Assembly: GCA_022592445.1 (NCBI GenBank)
Contig: JABYQR010000005.1
Coordinates: 124,001 to 188,000 of the forward strand
Direction: 5' to 3'
Length of the DNA: 64,000 nt
DNA from: Cytidiella melzeri
Lineage: Eukaryota > Basidiomycota > Agaricomycetes > Polyporales > Irpicaceae
Shown here: one piece after another, positions 1 through 10,771 of the stretch
Layout of the letters: each line of letters starts with the position of its first letter
How positions within the stretch are numbered: the first letter of the stretch is position 1
Made by a program: the position numbers and the translations under genes
Notes under the pieces: model-generated
What the model was told of the DNA's origin: nothing
Database searches by the model: none
Seen by the model: the letters and a program-made list of their open reading frames with translations, nothing else

Positions 1-707
1 GCTTCTGTGATTTCTCAAAATACCTTGCACCCGACGTCAGCATGGTGCAAAGAAGACACGAAAATTATGCATACTTGCAAGGAACGTGAGCCATGCTGGC
101 CTTGTACTTGTCAATGACAGCCCTCTTCTGAGGCTGTTCTTGCACAAAGAAAAGGCTTGATGGAGTGACGAACTGCGAGGGGGCTCTACAAAGCGGACAT
201 CTCTTCGTAACCCCAGAACTGACGATGTCCTCCGATTTTCCGCGTGGATCTCTCCATTCTTTGATACACTAACATGAAAGACACGAATGGTGGGTGAGGA
301 ATGGATACGAGGTCTCAGAGTCAAAACGACGCACTCCTACGCAGAAGATGTGGCTGCAGCCGGCTGCCAATGGAGACGCCATGAATGACTTGATAGCAGG
401 TGGTGGTGGGCTACTTACCTAGTAGGCCATACGTCGTCGGTTTCTCATAACAGATGCCACATGTATCATCGTCCGATCCTTCGTCTGTCGCAGATTGCTG
501 CCGGTCTGGGCGTTCATGAAGAAACCAGCAATCCGCGCCTCGCTTGCAGAACCCAGCGATGTAGAACTTGCAAGTCTTGGCCTTGTCAAATGGCGTGAGC
601 TCCTCATCTCCATGCAGGAATTTGCAGGTTCGTCCCGCGATACATCCTGTCGGAGTGTTGTAGAATTTGCAGATACCGCGGGCCTTTGAAGTGGTAGGTC
701 TCGCCAT
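1..707 (-). CDS. Makorin-type CCCH/RING E3 ubiquitin ligase, 3' end off the window
   Basis: Start codon at 707; exons 707-419, 363-335, 268-75 and 23-1, continuing beyond the left edge. The protein opens with two CCCH zinc fingers (CKFYNTPTGCIAGRTCKFLH and a second at about residues 46-64), then a C3HC4 RING: CGIC, GCSHIFCVGC and CPLC are seen once introns are removed. After the RING comes the stretch SQFVTPSSLFF and then CKYF, the start of a further CCCH finger, an order typical of makorins. Makorins are RNA-binding E3 ubiquitin ligases; the RING recruits an E2. The 29-nt second exon is needed to complete the RING and keeps frame. Substrates cannot be inferred. Family call is firm; the carboxy end is not visible. 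Confidence 0.88.
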
Positions 708-1289
708 TTGTAATTGATAGTGAACAAGGAATCTAGTCAGGGTATAACAAGGATATGTAAAGTCGAGCCGGTAACAATACTTAGGGATTATGGAGCAGAA
801 AAAACGACCATTGCGACGAACGAGTCAAGAGGAAAAGCACGCGTGAGCCAGTTGTAAGGAGCTGCACCTAGAGAAGCGGAGCCTGTCGGGGTTCGAAGCA
901 TGGGTATTTATAATCAACAGCACAACCATCATTCGTTTGTACATTCAACTTCGAATTCAAGGTGGGCTACATTTTCTGTTTTCCATATATTCGCGTTATA
1001 TCATGATGTTTGAGGCATTTGGCTTTAGTAGGTCCATCCTGCGTTGCAGAACATTAACTCAGCTACCTTCGGGCAGCTGCTTTGGCAGTGTGCTCGTTTT
1101 TGTCTGACTTTTTTCTCAGTATCTGCGCTTGATAACATGAATGTTGACTTGTACTCTGTCCTAGGACTATATGTGCAGAACATGAAACATGGTCCTTTGG
1201 ACAGCGGGTAGGCTTCTGGTGAAGAGTTTCGGTGTAAGTAGCGTACGTCGTATTCCTATATATCCTTACTTCGCAGTACTCCGTCGTGT
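708..1289. other. Intergenic, no gene seen
   Basis: 582 bp upstream of the makorin gene and downstream of the dehydrogenase. No coding frame with conserved motifs, RNA gene or repeat was recognised. Confidence 0.6.
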
Positions 1290-2785
1290 TCAGTGCACCT
1301 TCTCGACACCCTCAGGCAACTGATAGCCACCCTGCTTTCGTACCTGCAAACGGTAAGTTCATGTCCTACGCGACATAAAAAAAGAGCGAACATACCTCAT
1401 CAAACACTTCCATCAGTAACACGCTTTTGTCGTGTCCCCAAGTCTCGCTCTCCAACTTTCCGTCTTTGACACATCGTGCTACCTCGTCAGCTTCATAGTA
1501 CCACCCGCCCCCTACATGCGAAAACATCCTGGTTTCTTCTCGGACCACCTTCCCGCTGCCTGGTTTATCGAAATACTGCACCGTGAACGACGTTGGCCGG
1601 TAGATCGGTGGTTGCACCAAGATGTTGCCGTCGCGGTATCGGATGGTCACAGCGGGTGCAGGTGACGGCAGCGTTATGCTACAGCTCAAGATGGCTTGGG
1701 CCTGGAGGGTTTCAGTAAAGTTGAGAGTGAAGGACGTGCTACTGTCGACGCCTGTCAAGGGGCTCTTCAACATTGAACCACTGATGCTTGTCGGCCGTGC
1801 CTTCTTGTTCGCCGGATGCTCATAAAGAGCAAGTACCGCCCAGATCATGGGGTATGGCCCCCTGTAGACATCTCAGGCTACCACCGTGGGGAGAATCACA
1901 ATGTTGCTCACAAATCGAGGAGTGCCCCTCCACCAAGCTTCGGGTCAAGTATTCTGTGGCTCTTGGGAATATCTATCGGTGAAAGGTGGTAAGATTGTTT
2001 GCTTCCGCTGAAAAACGTTTAGCTCACTTTCGACATCAAAGTCCCCAGACAAATCGGCGTGAAGAACGACCGGTACGCCGAGGCTACCTTCCTCTGCGAC
2101 CTGCTTGATCTCCTTTACGAGAGGCTGGAAGCGCGTCCACATTGCCTCCATGAAGAACAACTTCTTCTCTTTCGCCAGCGCGAGAAGTGCGCGCAGCTCA
2201 GGAGCGTTGGAGGTCGTTGCTTTCTCGCATAGTACATGCTTTCCTGCGTTGAGCGCGTCCCTTGCGTTCTCGTGATGCATTGTGTGGGGGGTACCTTGTG
2301 TTGCCATCGGAATATTGAGAGACAAGCAGTAAAGACGGAGGGTCGTTTTCGCTCACCGATGTAGATAGCGTCCACGTCCTACGTGAGACAACGTAGTCAA
2401 CATTCACTGCCCTGATATATAAGTTGGATTTGCTCACAGGATCGCGGTAAACCTCCGCATATGATCCATACGCCTTTGCGTTGGTGCCCGAGGCATGTTC
2501 GTCGATGAATTTCTTTGCGCTCTCGACGCTGCGTGAGCCCACTGCCGCCACTTGATGGAGGATGTCGTGTACATCACGTCTGTAGGAACGAGGACAGTTC
2601 AATGCTTGGTATGCAAAGAGTCGAAGAGACATACTTCTTGGGGTCTGCTTGCAGGTCCTTCAGACAGATATGACAAGTTAGCTCTGGGGTATGTAGCAAG
2701 GTAACTTGTGTACCAAGACAAAAGCTTTCGAGATCCCACCGGTTGCGATAATGCCCCACCGAAGAGTGAACGGCTGTCCCGACAT
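1290..2785 (-). CDS. Gfo/Idh/MocA family NAD(P)-dependent dehydrogenase (dihydrodiol/xylose dehydrogenase-like)
   Basis: Eight exons: 2785-2714, 2657-2635, 2579-2438, 2378-2357, 2294-2028, 1972-1912, 1861-1396, 1343-1290; 368 aa, all phases agree. The amino end shows a Rossmann dinucleotide motif (WGIIATGGISKAF, residues 10-22). The family's second signature follows: DAIYIGTPHTMHHENA, then GKHVLCEKA. The carboxy half holds the beta-sheet domain with DLGPYPMIWA and GGWYYEADEVARCV. Closest types are dimeric dihydrodiol dehydrogenase and D-xylose 1-dehydrogenase; the substrate is not decided by sequence. The usual EKP of the family reads EKA here, keeping the lysine but losing the proline. Expected to be a soluble cytosolic oxidoreductase. 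Confidence 0.87.
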
Positions 2786-3171
2786 TGTGAGCGATATATG
2801 GCAGTTTGTGAGAAGTATGCAGCCGCAGCTGGGCCATTGCTTGCATGACTGGACTGGTCTTATATATCGATGGCTGCATCACGGACAAGTCTCGGAGGGT
2901 AGAACTGATTACCTCGTGCTCAAGATATCTTACAGGATGATGCTCCGTGAAAAGTAAATATGCCAGTATATGAATTAGCTACATGGCTACCCTAGAAGGT
3001 GAATCTAGAAGATACATCTGGGACTACAAACAAAGATGGGAGATATTTTTGCGGGTATGTACAACAGCGTGATCAGAAGAGGAGACGATCAGCATTGCAA
3101 GCGGATAAATAGTCCCCTAGGCTTGAGCTGGAAACCCATGCTGTCCTGGAGTAAGGCAGACAACCGGCCAT
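2786..3171. other. Intergenic, no gene seen
   Basis: 386 bp upstream of the dehydrogenase. Nothing recognised beyond short chance frames. Confidence 0.6.
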
Positions 3172-3834
3172 TCATGCACGCCTAGGTATGAGCTTTGAGA
3201 ACCTCTTGTACGTCGACTTTAGCTGCATCCTGTTATCTTTGTTCCTACTGTCGGCGTACTCATAGTCTTCGATGCCAAGGCTAGGAGGGAAGGGGGGGGG
3301 GGGGGGGGAATCCGCGGAAAGCATCTGCTTAAGCTCCCACACCGCAGGGGGCCTGTCGCGGTAGAGTCGCAACACATCCGCGAGAACTTGCAAGCGCTTG
3401 CATGTGCCACCGAGGTCTATGTTCATGTCCAAGGAAATCAGATAGACGTTGCGCTTTGCGTAGGCGGTGCAGAATTTCGCCAACGTAGTGGCCTGGAGCA
3501 GAGCATGACAGGCGAGACATGGGGTCCCCTCCTCCTCGGTTGAGGCCGAGCAGATGCCAAACTTGAGCAACAGGCTGTTGTTGGCACCTAAAGAGCAGTG
3601 GGACGACATGTTGCCATGAAAGAAGTAGCACTGGTATCTCGTCTTGGCAAGACTGAACACGTAGCGCGTAATCTCGGCACCTCAATTATCTGCTGGCTTT
3701 CTCCAAGTCGTCAGAAATAAATCCGCGTGGACTTGAGATAATTCTTGCACCGTCTGCCACGGTCTCTCCAGAATGTCCTCGTGCTGAAAGAGCCAACGAT
3801 AACATTGTTGTGTCTTTGCGTCGGTAGGGAACAT
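3172..3834 (-). pseudogene. Unrecognised 220-codon frame with one in-frame stop and a G17 tract
   Basis: From an ATG at 3834 one frame runs to a stop at 3172, broken only by a TGA at 3684-3682. A putative 78-nt intron starting GTGCAA (about 3754) and ending before the ATT at about 3676 would remove that stop and keep frame, so a functional two-exon gene of about 195 residues is possible. I recognise no domain; a CLACHALL segment and a proline run are the only features. The proline run is encoded by a pure run of 17 G on the top strand (3292-3308), which makes the downstream frame length-dependent. Either a lineage-specific gene or a decaying one; low confidence. Confidence 0.3.
3292..3308. 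repeat. Homopolymer of 17 G
   Basis: An uninterrupted G tract followed by AA. It lies inside the unrecognised frame and would encode proline codons on the other strand. Such tracts are prone to replication slippage and to sequencing or assembly error. Confidence 0.9.
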
Positions 3835-4474
3835 GCTATGGTAAACAGAATGAGCAAGGTAATTGCTTTGGAATTACAGTGAAAGATGTGGCACGGCCAC
3901 TGGAAAGCTTGGCAGGTGTTATCTTAGTACCGCCCCGCCTTGCACCCACTGCACCTCCGTGTCGTGGGGAGGTGGCATTTCTCGCATCGATGTTGTTGGC
4001 GCGTTAAGCGGTGGGCCCCGAGGACGGTAGGACCGTGCATGGATGGCGAAGCGGAGTATGGCTAGCCTAAGCGTACACGTCCTTTAAGACCAGGCCTTTG
4101 TGAATAATGCCACTAGTGACAAGAAACAGTAACTCACCTTTGGAAATGACAGATGAGGTACTGACAGTGTATATATGCAACGGTCAAACCGGCCATCATG
4201 TGTAGATTCCCTCTATCGCATTTCTGCACGCCTGCCAGTTTGAGACAGCGTCTCACCAATCGTGAACGGCCATGATCACCTGCGACTCAAAGGTGATTGG
4301 CTCGTTGCGCGTTGCTCTACCAGGCCGATGAAAGAAATCGGCCATTCCATCCTAACACGCGTGAAGGGTCCGGTAGCAACCGCACTGGCGAATTCAAATC
4401 AGAGTCGAATATTAGAAGTACAATACGAACAACGTGCCGATATCTACGGCTCTAAAGTGACAAAACTGTCCCTG
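3835..4474. other. Intergenic, no gene seen
   Basis: 640 bp between the unrecognised frame and the 3' end of HFI1. A TATA-like run (GTATATATGC) occurs near 4168 but is too far from any start to assign. No RNA gene or repeat recognised. Confidence 0.55.
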
Positions 4475-5607
4475 CTATGGGATCGTCCGCGAGTTCAAGG
4501 CCTCCTTTATCGTGCTTCTCTCGCCTAACAGCGCAAACATTTGCACCCGTTGGTCGTTGACTTCTTTCTTTTGTGAAACGTGCGGGCCTTCTTCCACAGT
4601 ATCATTCTCGCCCAATGCAAGACGCATCGCTGTAGCTGATTTGTACGGTAGCATGGCAGGCGAAATTGTGAATAGCGTGGTGAAAGAGTTCGCGGATAGA
4701 TGGCTCGTGAATGAATGCCGTGATGAGGGCTTGATGGACGTGATAGCATGTGAGGTGGAGCTCATCGAGAGAGCTCCGATTATGAGTTGTTTCACCTTGT
4801 ACTGTGTATGTCCCTTAGATGAGAACATTAACAATATCGACGCAGAGGCATACCTCAAAGGCAAGCATGAGTAACTGAGCCACATTCCGGTTGGGAGCAG
4901 CAAGGTTGTGTTGTGCAGAAATAAGATTAATGCGGTCTGATATGTGTTGGAGAGTGGGTGCGCGTGTCACGGAGGCTAGATGCAAGGGAAGTCTGCTCCC
5001 TGGTGGTTCTGTTTTGCAAAAAATTTCAGTAGAGGAGAGCGTGTAACCACTGAAAAACAGCTACGTACCTCCACGTTCCTGCAGTAGCACCACTCCTCTC
5101 TCCATTGCAATTTCGTCTCTCTCTCTTCTTGGTCTACGTTCTGAGCCGAGAGCCACCGTTTCCAAACCTCGCAATCTCTCACGCTCACGCTTTCCCAGAC
5201 CAACAGCCCATCGTTTCAGCCTTGAAGAACGTAACGCATACGTGTCGTCGTCCTCACCCTGATAGGGGAGTGTGCGGCGTCGTTTTCGAGGCGGTGGTGG
5301 AGGTGCATCCGGGGGTGGCGTGGGAGGTGCGAGGTGTGCGGAAGGGTCCAGCAGAGATACGATGAGAGCGTTGTGCAGTTGTACTGTGAACAGTTCAGTA
5401 AACTGCCTGCTGAAAGAGGAGACATAGGCAGAACGCACTAGACGTAATGTTGTCGGCTCCCAGACAGTCTTTGATTTGCTCGTCGAATTCTACCCTAGAC
5501 AGGCGGCCACTCAAGTACTCCTGAAATATCTTGTAGTACAGCGGGGTTTTAGGCCCTAAAGCCGTTGCTAGTTGGGCCTTTATCGTTGTTGGGGACGAAA
5601 GCGACAT
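4475..5607 (-). CDS. HFI1: SAGA complex subunit Hfi1/Ada1
   Basis: Four exons: 5607-5439, 5383-5069, 5008-4854, 4801-4475; 321 aa, phases consistent. The protein matches the SAGA-Tad1 family: an amino-terminal segment with YLSGRLSRVEFDEQIKDCL, then LHNALIVSLLDPSAHL, a basic stretch PPRKRRRTLPYQGEDDDT, RLKRWAVGLGKRERERLR, and a carboxy-terminal histone-fold region containing APTLQHISDRINLISAQHNL and VAQLLMLAFE. Ada1 is a scaffold subunit of the SAGA histone acetyltransferase co-activator and pairs through its histone fold with other core subunits in the nucleus. It is divergent from TAF10, another SAGA subunit, with 93 bp between start codons. An alternative acceptor for intron 1 adds about 8 residues, but the chosen one gives a normal 55-nt intron. 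Confidence 0.88.
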
Positions 5608-5700
5608 GGCGAGGGGTGGAGGTGAGAGAGCACAAGCAGTAGACGCTCGAGCTTACCGCGTCCTTGCCGCTATACGTCCGACCTGCTCTTAACGTCCACC
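5608..5700. promoter_or_regulatory. Shared 93-bp divergent promoter of HFI1 and TAF10
   Basis: Only 93 bp separate the two start codons (5607 and 5701), so both promoters and both 5' leaders must overlap here. No TATA box is visible. Sharing is inferred from spacing; both products belong to SAGA. Confidence 0.6.
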
Positions 5701-6490
5701 ATGGCCACGCCCTACGCAGACCAGGGCTCTCAACAAGCTCAATCTTATGTTTACGCACCCACGCCCGCATCCCAGCCGTCGTCTTCGCAGCTCGCCACTC
5801 CAGATCCCTCACAATACCCCACCAGTACATCTGCGGCACCACAGCCTGTGGCCTCGTCTTCAAGTCAACCAGCCTCACAGCAGCATTCTAGGCAGAACTC
5901 GGAGGGATCCAGGAAAGATAGGACGCTAGCAGAGTTTCTATTGATGTTGGACGACTACGAGCCTTTGGTATGTGTATCTCCCATCCGTAAGGCGGCATGG
6001 TAGAGCACGAGCGTGCTGTTCAGACACTGATCCAAGTGCGTTGCAGATACCGAATGAAGTTACAGACTACTACCTTCAGCGAGTAGGCTTTGAATGCGAA
6101 GACGTGCGGCTGTGAGTGGCGTTCCCCCAGACGTTTGTGTTCGTTTGAAAGTCGAAGCTTGTTGATCATTTTCGTGTAGAAAACGCTTGTTGTCCCTGGC
6201 CGCACAGAAGTTCGTGTCGGATATCGCACAGGATGCGTACCAACACGCGAGGATACGTGCTAATGCAACAGGGGGTCGCTCAAGGGCTACGCAAGGACCT
6301 GCGTCGGCGAGAGTGAGTATCGCTTCTCATCACATCCCGCCGCCGGGTAACCCCTGAGTCGCGTCTAACCACATTCACATTACCCTTCCTATCCTAGGAC
6401 AAAACGAAGACGACTCTCATGATGGAAGATCTAAGTTCTGCGCTGGCAGAGTACGGGATTAACTCACGCAAACCCGAATTTTACATGTGA
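5701..6490 (+). CDS. TAF10: TFIID and SAGA subunit TAF10
   Basis: Four exons: 5701-5967, 6047-6111, 6180-6312, 6398-6490; 185 aa. The first 75 residues are Ser/Gln/Pro-rich and look disordered. The rest is the TAF10 histone-fold family: [60 protein letters not shown], and a closing [20 protein letters not shown]. Taf10 is present both in general factor TFIID and in SAGA, where it pairs with other histone-fold subunits. All intron phases agree and length fits the family. Head-to-head with HFI1 (see that entry). Confidence 0.93.
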
Positions 6491-6981
6491 ATGTTCTCTC
6501 ATGGTTGCTCCTTGCCTGCCAGGAGCTTTAATGGCAGTGTTGCCGCAGGTAATTTCTCCGACTGCTCCAGTGTTCATCGGACTGAAGAGTAGCATCTGTT
6601 ATTACAGACATATGTAAGTATGAGATTAGATCTGACTGTCGATAATTCCTATCGCCCATGCGTAACTATACTTATCCCATGACAGCAATACCAAAGTCAG
6701 ACAGAGACGGCTATGACATGGCCATGATTCAGATTCTCTTTATGTCTACCAGAACATTATGCGAAGCTGTTAGTGCCTTCAGCTTTCTGAAATCGAGCGG
6801 AGTGTCTGCAAGCGTGATCTTGTTCCACGACCACGACAACACAACAAACTGGACTATCAACTCTCGCATTAAATCCCGTAAGAGAATAGTATGATTTAGA
6901 CAAACAGCAGCGAAAATTTCGACTACAGCGACATGGAGACAATCTTGCATGATAGGTGCTCGCGATGCAAGTGCTCCTTTC
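6491..6981. other. Intergenic between convergent TAF10 and mitoferrin genes
   Basis: 491 bp where both genes end; presumably 3' UTRs. No other feature recognised. Confidence 0.6.
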
Positions 6982-8420
6982 CTAGACATCTCGAATAGCA
7001 GCCTCTGCCAAAAAGCAAGATAGTCAGTATGATGAGAAGCAAAGAGGGATCAAGCGGTACGCACTGAAAAACTCGTACGACAACCAACACAATGCGTTAC
7101 TCGGCATGAAGGTCAACACCCTCGGCGCCAGCCCTCTTGCAAACCCTTTCACGCCGTCTCTCGTCCATATGATCCGAAACGCGTCCTTCAAACCCTTGGC
7201 GTGTCTGATCTCCATGTCCTGCGAGTTTCCCCGCGTCTGCAACAGCGTTTTGGCCACGTCCAAAGGCGTCGTCACTGCGCCGGCCACCGCACCCGCCAGG
7301 CCACCCGAGACAATGTGTGTGGAGGGTGAGTATACACCCGAAGGGTTGAGCAAGGTCTTGAGTTGCTCATAGACAGTAAACTGGACAGCAGTGAAGGGGA
7401 CTGTCATTGTCAGAGTTGTGGGGTAGGAGATGTAGAACGCGTTCAAGCCTTCTTTTTGATACACCGTTCGCGCACAGGTCAAGGCGGAGCGGAATTCGGA
7501 TTGGTGCATCTGCATTCTTTGCTTGATGACTGATTTATAATTTTGAGCGATCTTTTGTGAAAACCGTGTGGTATTAGTTGTGAAAATCAGGACACACACC
7601 ATCGAATGGGTTCATCAGTGCATCACTGGCAATCGTTGCCGAAGCACCTGCAATGGCTAGACAGTACGATCAGTCTTCGAGCCACAGCGAGCCAGTGATA
7701 TGTATACGCACAAGTAGCGATCCATTGGTTCTTTGCACCGTCGACATTTCCCCCCGCAAACTCCTTCACCGCCTCATAGGTCCCAAAATGCACGGCGTGC
7801 GCTGGCCCAGCCCCCATAATGACAGAGGATACCCCGCGCCACAACGCGCGCATACCCTCCGTCGACGATATCCGCGTGAATGCGTTGCCAATCCCGGTAT
7901 ACACAGCTGCTGGTGATGTGGCAAAAACCTGCATTCGCGTCTAGAATTGAGGAACAGCGAGCGTGACAAGCAGCAATGAAGAAAATCAGGTGAATGCCAG
8001 AACGAGCAAGGATGGTGCGCACTTTGATGCTGTCAACTGGGAACATCACAGCGTGCTCTGTAATTCCAGCCTATGGGATCGACGCGTAAGTTCTAAATTT
8101 CGTGCACTCTGCCATCCGTGTCTGCTTCGACGCAACAACCCCCAATCATCAACCAGGTCCCGCCCTTCTGCATTGCATCCGTTTGTCTCCCAAAATTCTC
8201 ACTGCTGAATCCTCGATCTGGTCGCAACCACCGGCTTCTAGATCCTGCCCGCTGAAAAGAGAAACGATATACTCACCAAAGCACCTGCCATCATGCTGAC
8301 CTGGCGAATGCAAATAGGTAGTTGTCAGCACAAGATTGCACGCTACACCATAGAGCTACCTACGCCCAACCCAGCGTTTGGCGGAAGACCCTCGTACTCA
8401 ATTTCTTCTACCACTTCCAT
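6982..8420 (-). CDS. Mitoferrin, mitochondrial iron carrier (Mrs3/Mrs4 type)
   Basis: Seven exons: 8420-8364, 8300-8277, 8070-8023, 7940-7712, 7647-7600, 7529-7065, 7004-6982; 297 aa. Three mitochondrial-carrier repeats are present, each with the PxD/ExxK signature: FPVDSIKTRMQ, NPFDVIKQRMQ and TPLDVAKTLLQ. Conserved pieces such as AGPAHAVHFGTYEAVKE and YPTTLTMTVPFTAVQFTVYE identify the mitoferrin branch. It moves ferrous iron across the inner mitochondrial membrane for heme and Fe-S cluster synthesis. Length matches the family. Intron 2 is 206 nt, about four times the usual size here. The last exon codes only KAAIRDV and the stop. Confidence 0.93.
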
Positions 8421-9482
8421 ATCGTTTGTCGGACGTGAAAGCGAACGTTATGGTGTACGAATCGGTTTGCTCGTCTGGTGGCTTGTATATTCGCTGAGCT
8501 CGCTTCGAACGTGCAATGGGTCCACGATCCCAATAGCGGAAGAACTGCGATGTCTGTGTAAGCCCTCGGTATTCCTGCACTCGAGCTGACCTTGTACCAC
8601 GAAAACCCACGTATCAGATAAGTTCCAGCTAGCTACGTCTGGTGTGTCTGACACGGCAGAGTTGAGACAGTCAACCTGCAGCACTCTGAGGGTGAGCACA
8701 GGGAGCAGGAGCACAGGAGAGTAATCAAGCCGAAGCAAGTCTGGAGTTGGGCTGTGGAACAAGAGAGAGGTGGAAAGTCAGGCGTACCTGCGGAAACTGA
8801 GTTCTGGCAATGCAAGCGTCACACGGGTAGACTGTGCGAGCACACGGTCCCTGCTCGGGCCTCCGGTCAAAACACGAAATGTCCCAGGTATGTAACCAAT
8901 CAATGCACGCACACAGCGTGTTTGCTTTTCGACCTGGCAGGCCCGCGCAGAGTTAGCGGGGAGGAGAAGGAAACCGGCGAGGATGGTGGTAGTACGGGAG
9001 GTAGAGACAGGGACAGCGTCCAGCCAATCGTATCACGCGTCCGCTCGCCTTTCACGACGTTTCACGACCTCACTCACCCGTCCTTGCCCGGCATTTGTTC
9101 GACGGAATTGTCATGCTAGTATATGGCTGCCAAAGGTGCGCATGCAATGGCTACGGATGCGTGTCAAGCACATATGAAGGTGCGAGTAGACCAGCCAATC
9201 AGCACACGAAAACGTTCCCACCAATCGCAGGCAACTCGTCTCTTGTGCGAAATTCAGCGGCTGGTTTGTTCAACGAACACCGTAGGATCGTGGGGAAATG
9301 TTAATAATAGTCAATACCGTGGGCGACAATGTATTCGGTCAGCGTAAAGCACCTCTGGAGGGTGCACCACGTTGCGGTCATCAAAATCGGAATGGCATTC
9401 ATGGACACAATATACAGACAACCCCAAATACGTACTCTTCGTTCTACGTCTTCTACAAGGCAGATTACATGAGACCATGGCA
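8421..9482. other. Long intergenic region, no gene seen
   Basis: 1062 bp upstream of mitoferrin and downstream of XPT1. Short open frames on both strands lack family motifs and splice-linked continuations. One of the two largest empty stretches in the window; it may hold the mitoferrin promoter and leader. No iron-responsive GATA pattern was convincingly seen. Confidence 0.5.
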
Positions 9483-10580
9483 TTATGTCGACTTCTGACT
9501 CGCAGCAAGCCTGTCATGCTCTTCGATGTTCCTGCAGCGGGGAAGAATCAGTATAATGTTATAGAATATCACCAACAAACGTACTCGGCCTCCCATGGGT
9601 AATCAAGCCTTCACAAAAAGCGAATCTGTTTAGTTTTGCCCAGAATGTGGGAAGACAGAAACATACCAGACATCGTCGATCTCCTCGCCGGCAAAATATC
9701 TGAGATGCAAGAAACCGAACGCTTCAGCCAAAAGCGCGCACTCGAATAGAGTAGAGGGAACGCACGGGAGATTCCCGGCTAGCTTGCCGAGCTTCTCTTT
9801 TCGTTTGTTGTGTACAACGAAAACTCCGAACTCTGTGCGTTTGCCATCCCGCTCAGATTCAGGGAGGGCGAGGAGCTCCTTCTCGACATCGTTTTGAAGT
9901 TCAGATACGGCGTATTGTAGAGTTTTGCGAGAGTCGTCGATCTCATCCTACGAAAACTCGCTCTGCGAAGCTGCAGGTGATGAAGGTGGAAAACGTACGA
10001 TGATAAGAGCTCTCCTTCCAATAAGGATTTTCGCGCCTTCAGGGCCGCTATGGACAGACACTATGGGAGGCCGAGCAACGCGTTTGATTGTATGACACCT
10101 ACAGCCATTGCGTGCGGATAACCTCCGCTCCTATTTGCTCGGCACTCGTACCAGGAAGAGCCTCGTACAAGGACAGACCGATGGCGACGATAGGAATGTT
10201 CTTCCCAGTATTGGGATTTTTGAGGAACGTGCGCTAGAACAACAAAAGCCGAATGAGTGCGACCACACGCATTGAAGACATTTTGTGAGTACTCACAAGC
10301 ACACGGGCGGGGAAGAATCCGCTGGATAGACGAACAACGTCAAACAACGGGTCCTACGAGGAGCGATAAAGATCACAATACTTGCCCTCCACCTACAATG
10401 CCAGCGAGAGGTAGAGAAGGTAGATTCAGTCGACGCAGATCCTAGAACTACGTTGAAAGTTGTAAACTGACCGATAGCGATGAACAAGTCTGGCTTGAAT
10501 TCGGCAATCTTTTTGGCTGACTCGCGGATGAGGTTGTGGACCTCGTTGTAGGTTATGCGGAAGTGCTGAGGCTCAGACAT
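9483..10580 (-). CDS. XPT1: Xanthine(-guanine) phosphoribosyltransferase Xpt1
   Basis: Eight exons: 10580-10472, 10392-10386, 10321-10297, 10233-10103, 10047-9999, 9947-9667, 9608-9585, 9531-9483; 224 aa. The product begins with FRITYNEVHNLIRESAKKIA, then IAIGGGGFFPARVL, KNIPIVAIGLSLYEAL, and the PRPP-binding loop IIDEIDDSRKTLQYA, matching yeast Xpt1-type phosphoribosyltransferases of purine salvage. Exon 2 is only 7 nt and is followed by a GC-AG intron (donor GCAAGT, 10385-10322); together they restore the GGGG loop and the frame. Cytosolic enzyme joining a purine base to PRPP. Divergent from RPC4 with 191 bp between starts. Confidence 0.9.
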
Positions 10581-10771
10581 TCTGCTGGTTGTTCTGTAGC
10601 AAGAATGAGGAGGATGTTGAGAAAGAAAGAGATCGCTAGACGAAAAGGTCGACTCAGATGTGATCTCAGATTGCCACCATCGTCGTGCTGATGGCCGCTA
10701 GGCTGCGCTTTTTCGACAATCCTCACCACGTTCAGCCACTGCCCTCTCTTTGCAGACCCCACACCAAGCAA
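10581..10771. promoter_or_regulatory. Divergent promoter region of XPT1 and RPC4
   Basis: 191 bp between opposite start codons. No TATA box seen. Shared regulation is inferred only from spacing. Confidence 0.45.

Noticed and set aside
860..905. GGTTCGA-like T-loop sequence suggesting a tRNA
   Set aside because: The bases upstream do not form acceptor, D or anticodon stems; no cloverleaf could be drawn.
4512..4874. A 120-codon plus-strand open frame
   Set aside because: It overlaps HFI1 exon 4 on the opposite strand, which carries the conserved family sequence.
8754..9119. A 121-codon plus-strand open frame between mitoferrin and XPT1
   Set aside because: Low-complexity, no recognised domain, no splice-linked continuation; looks like a chance frame.
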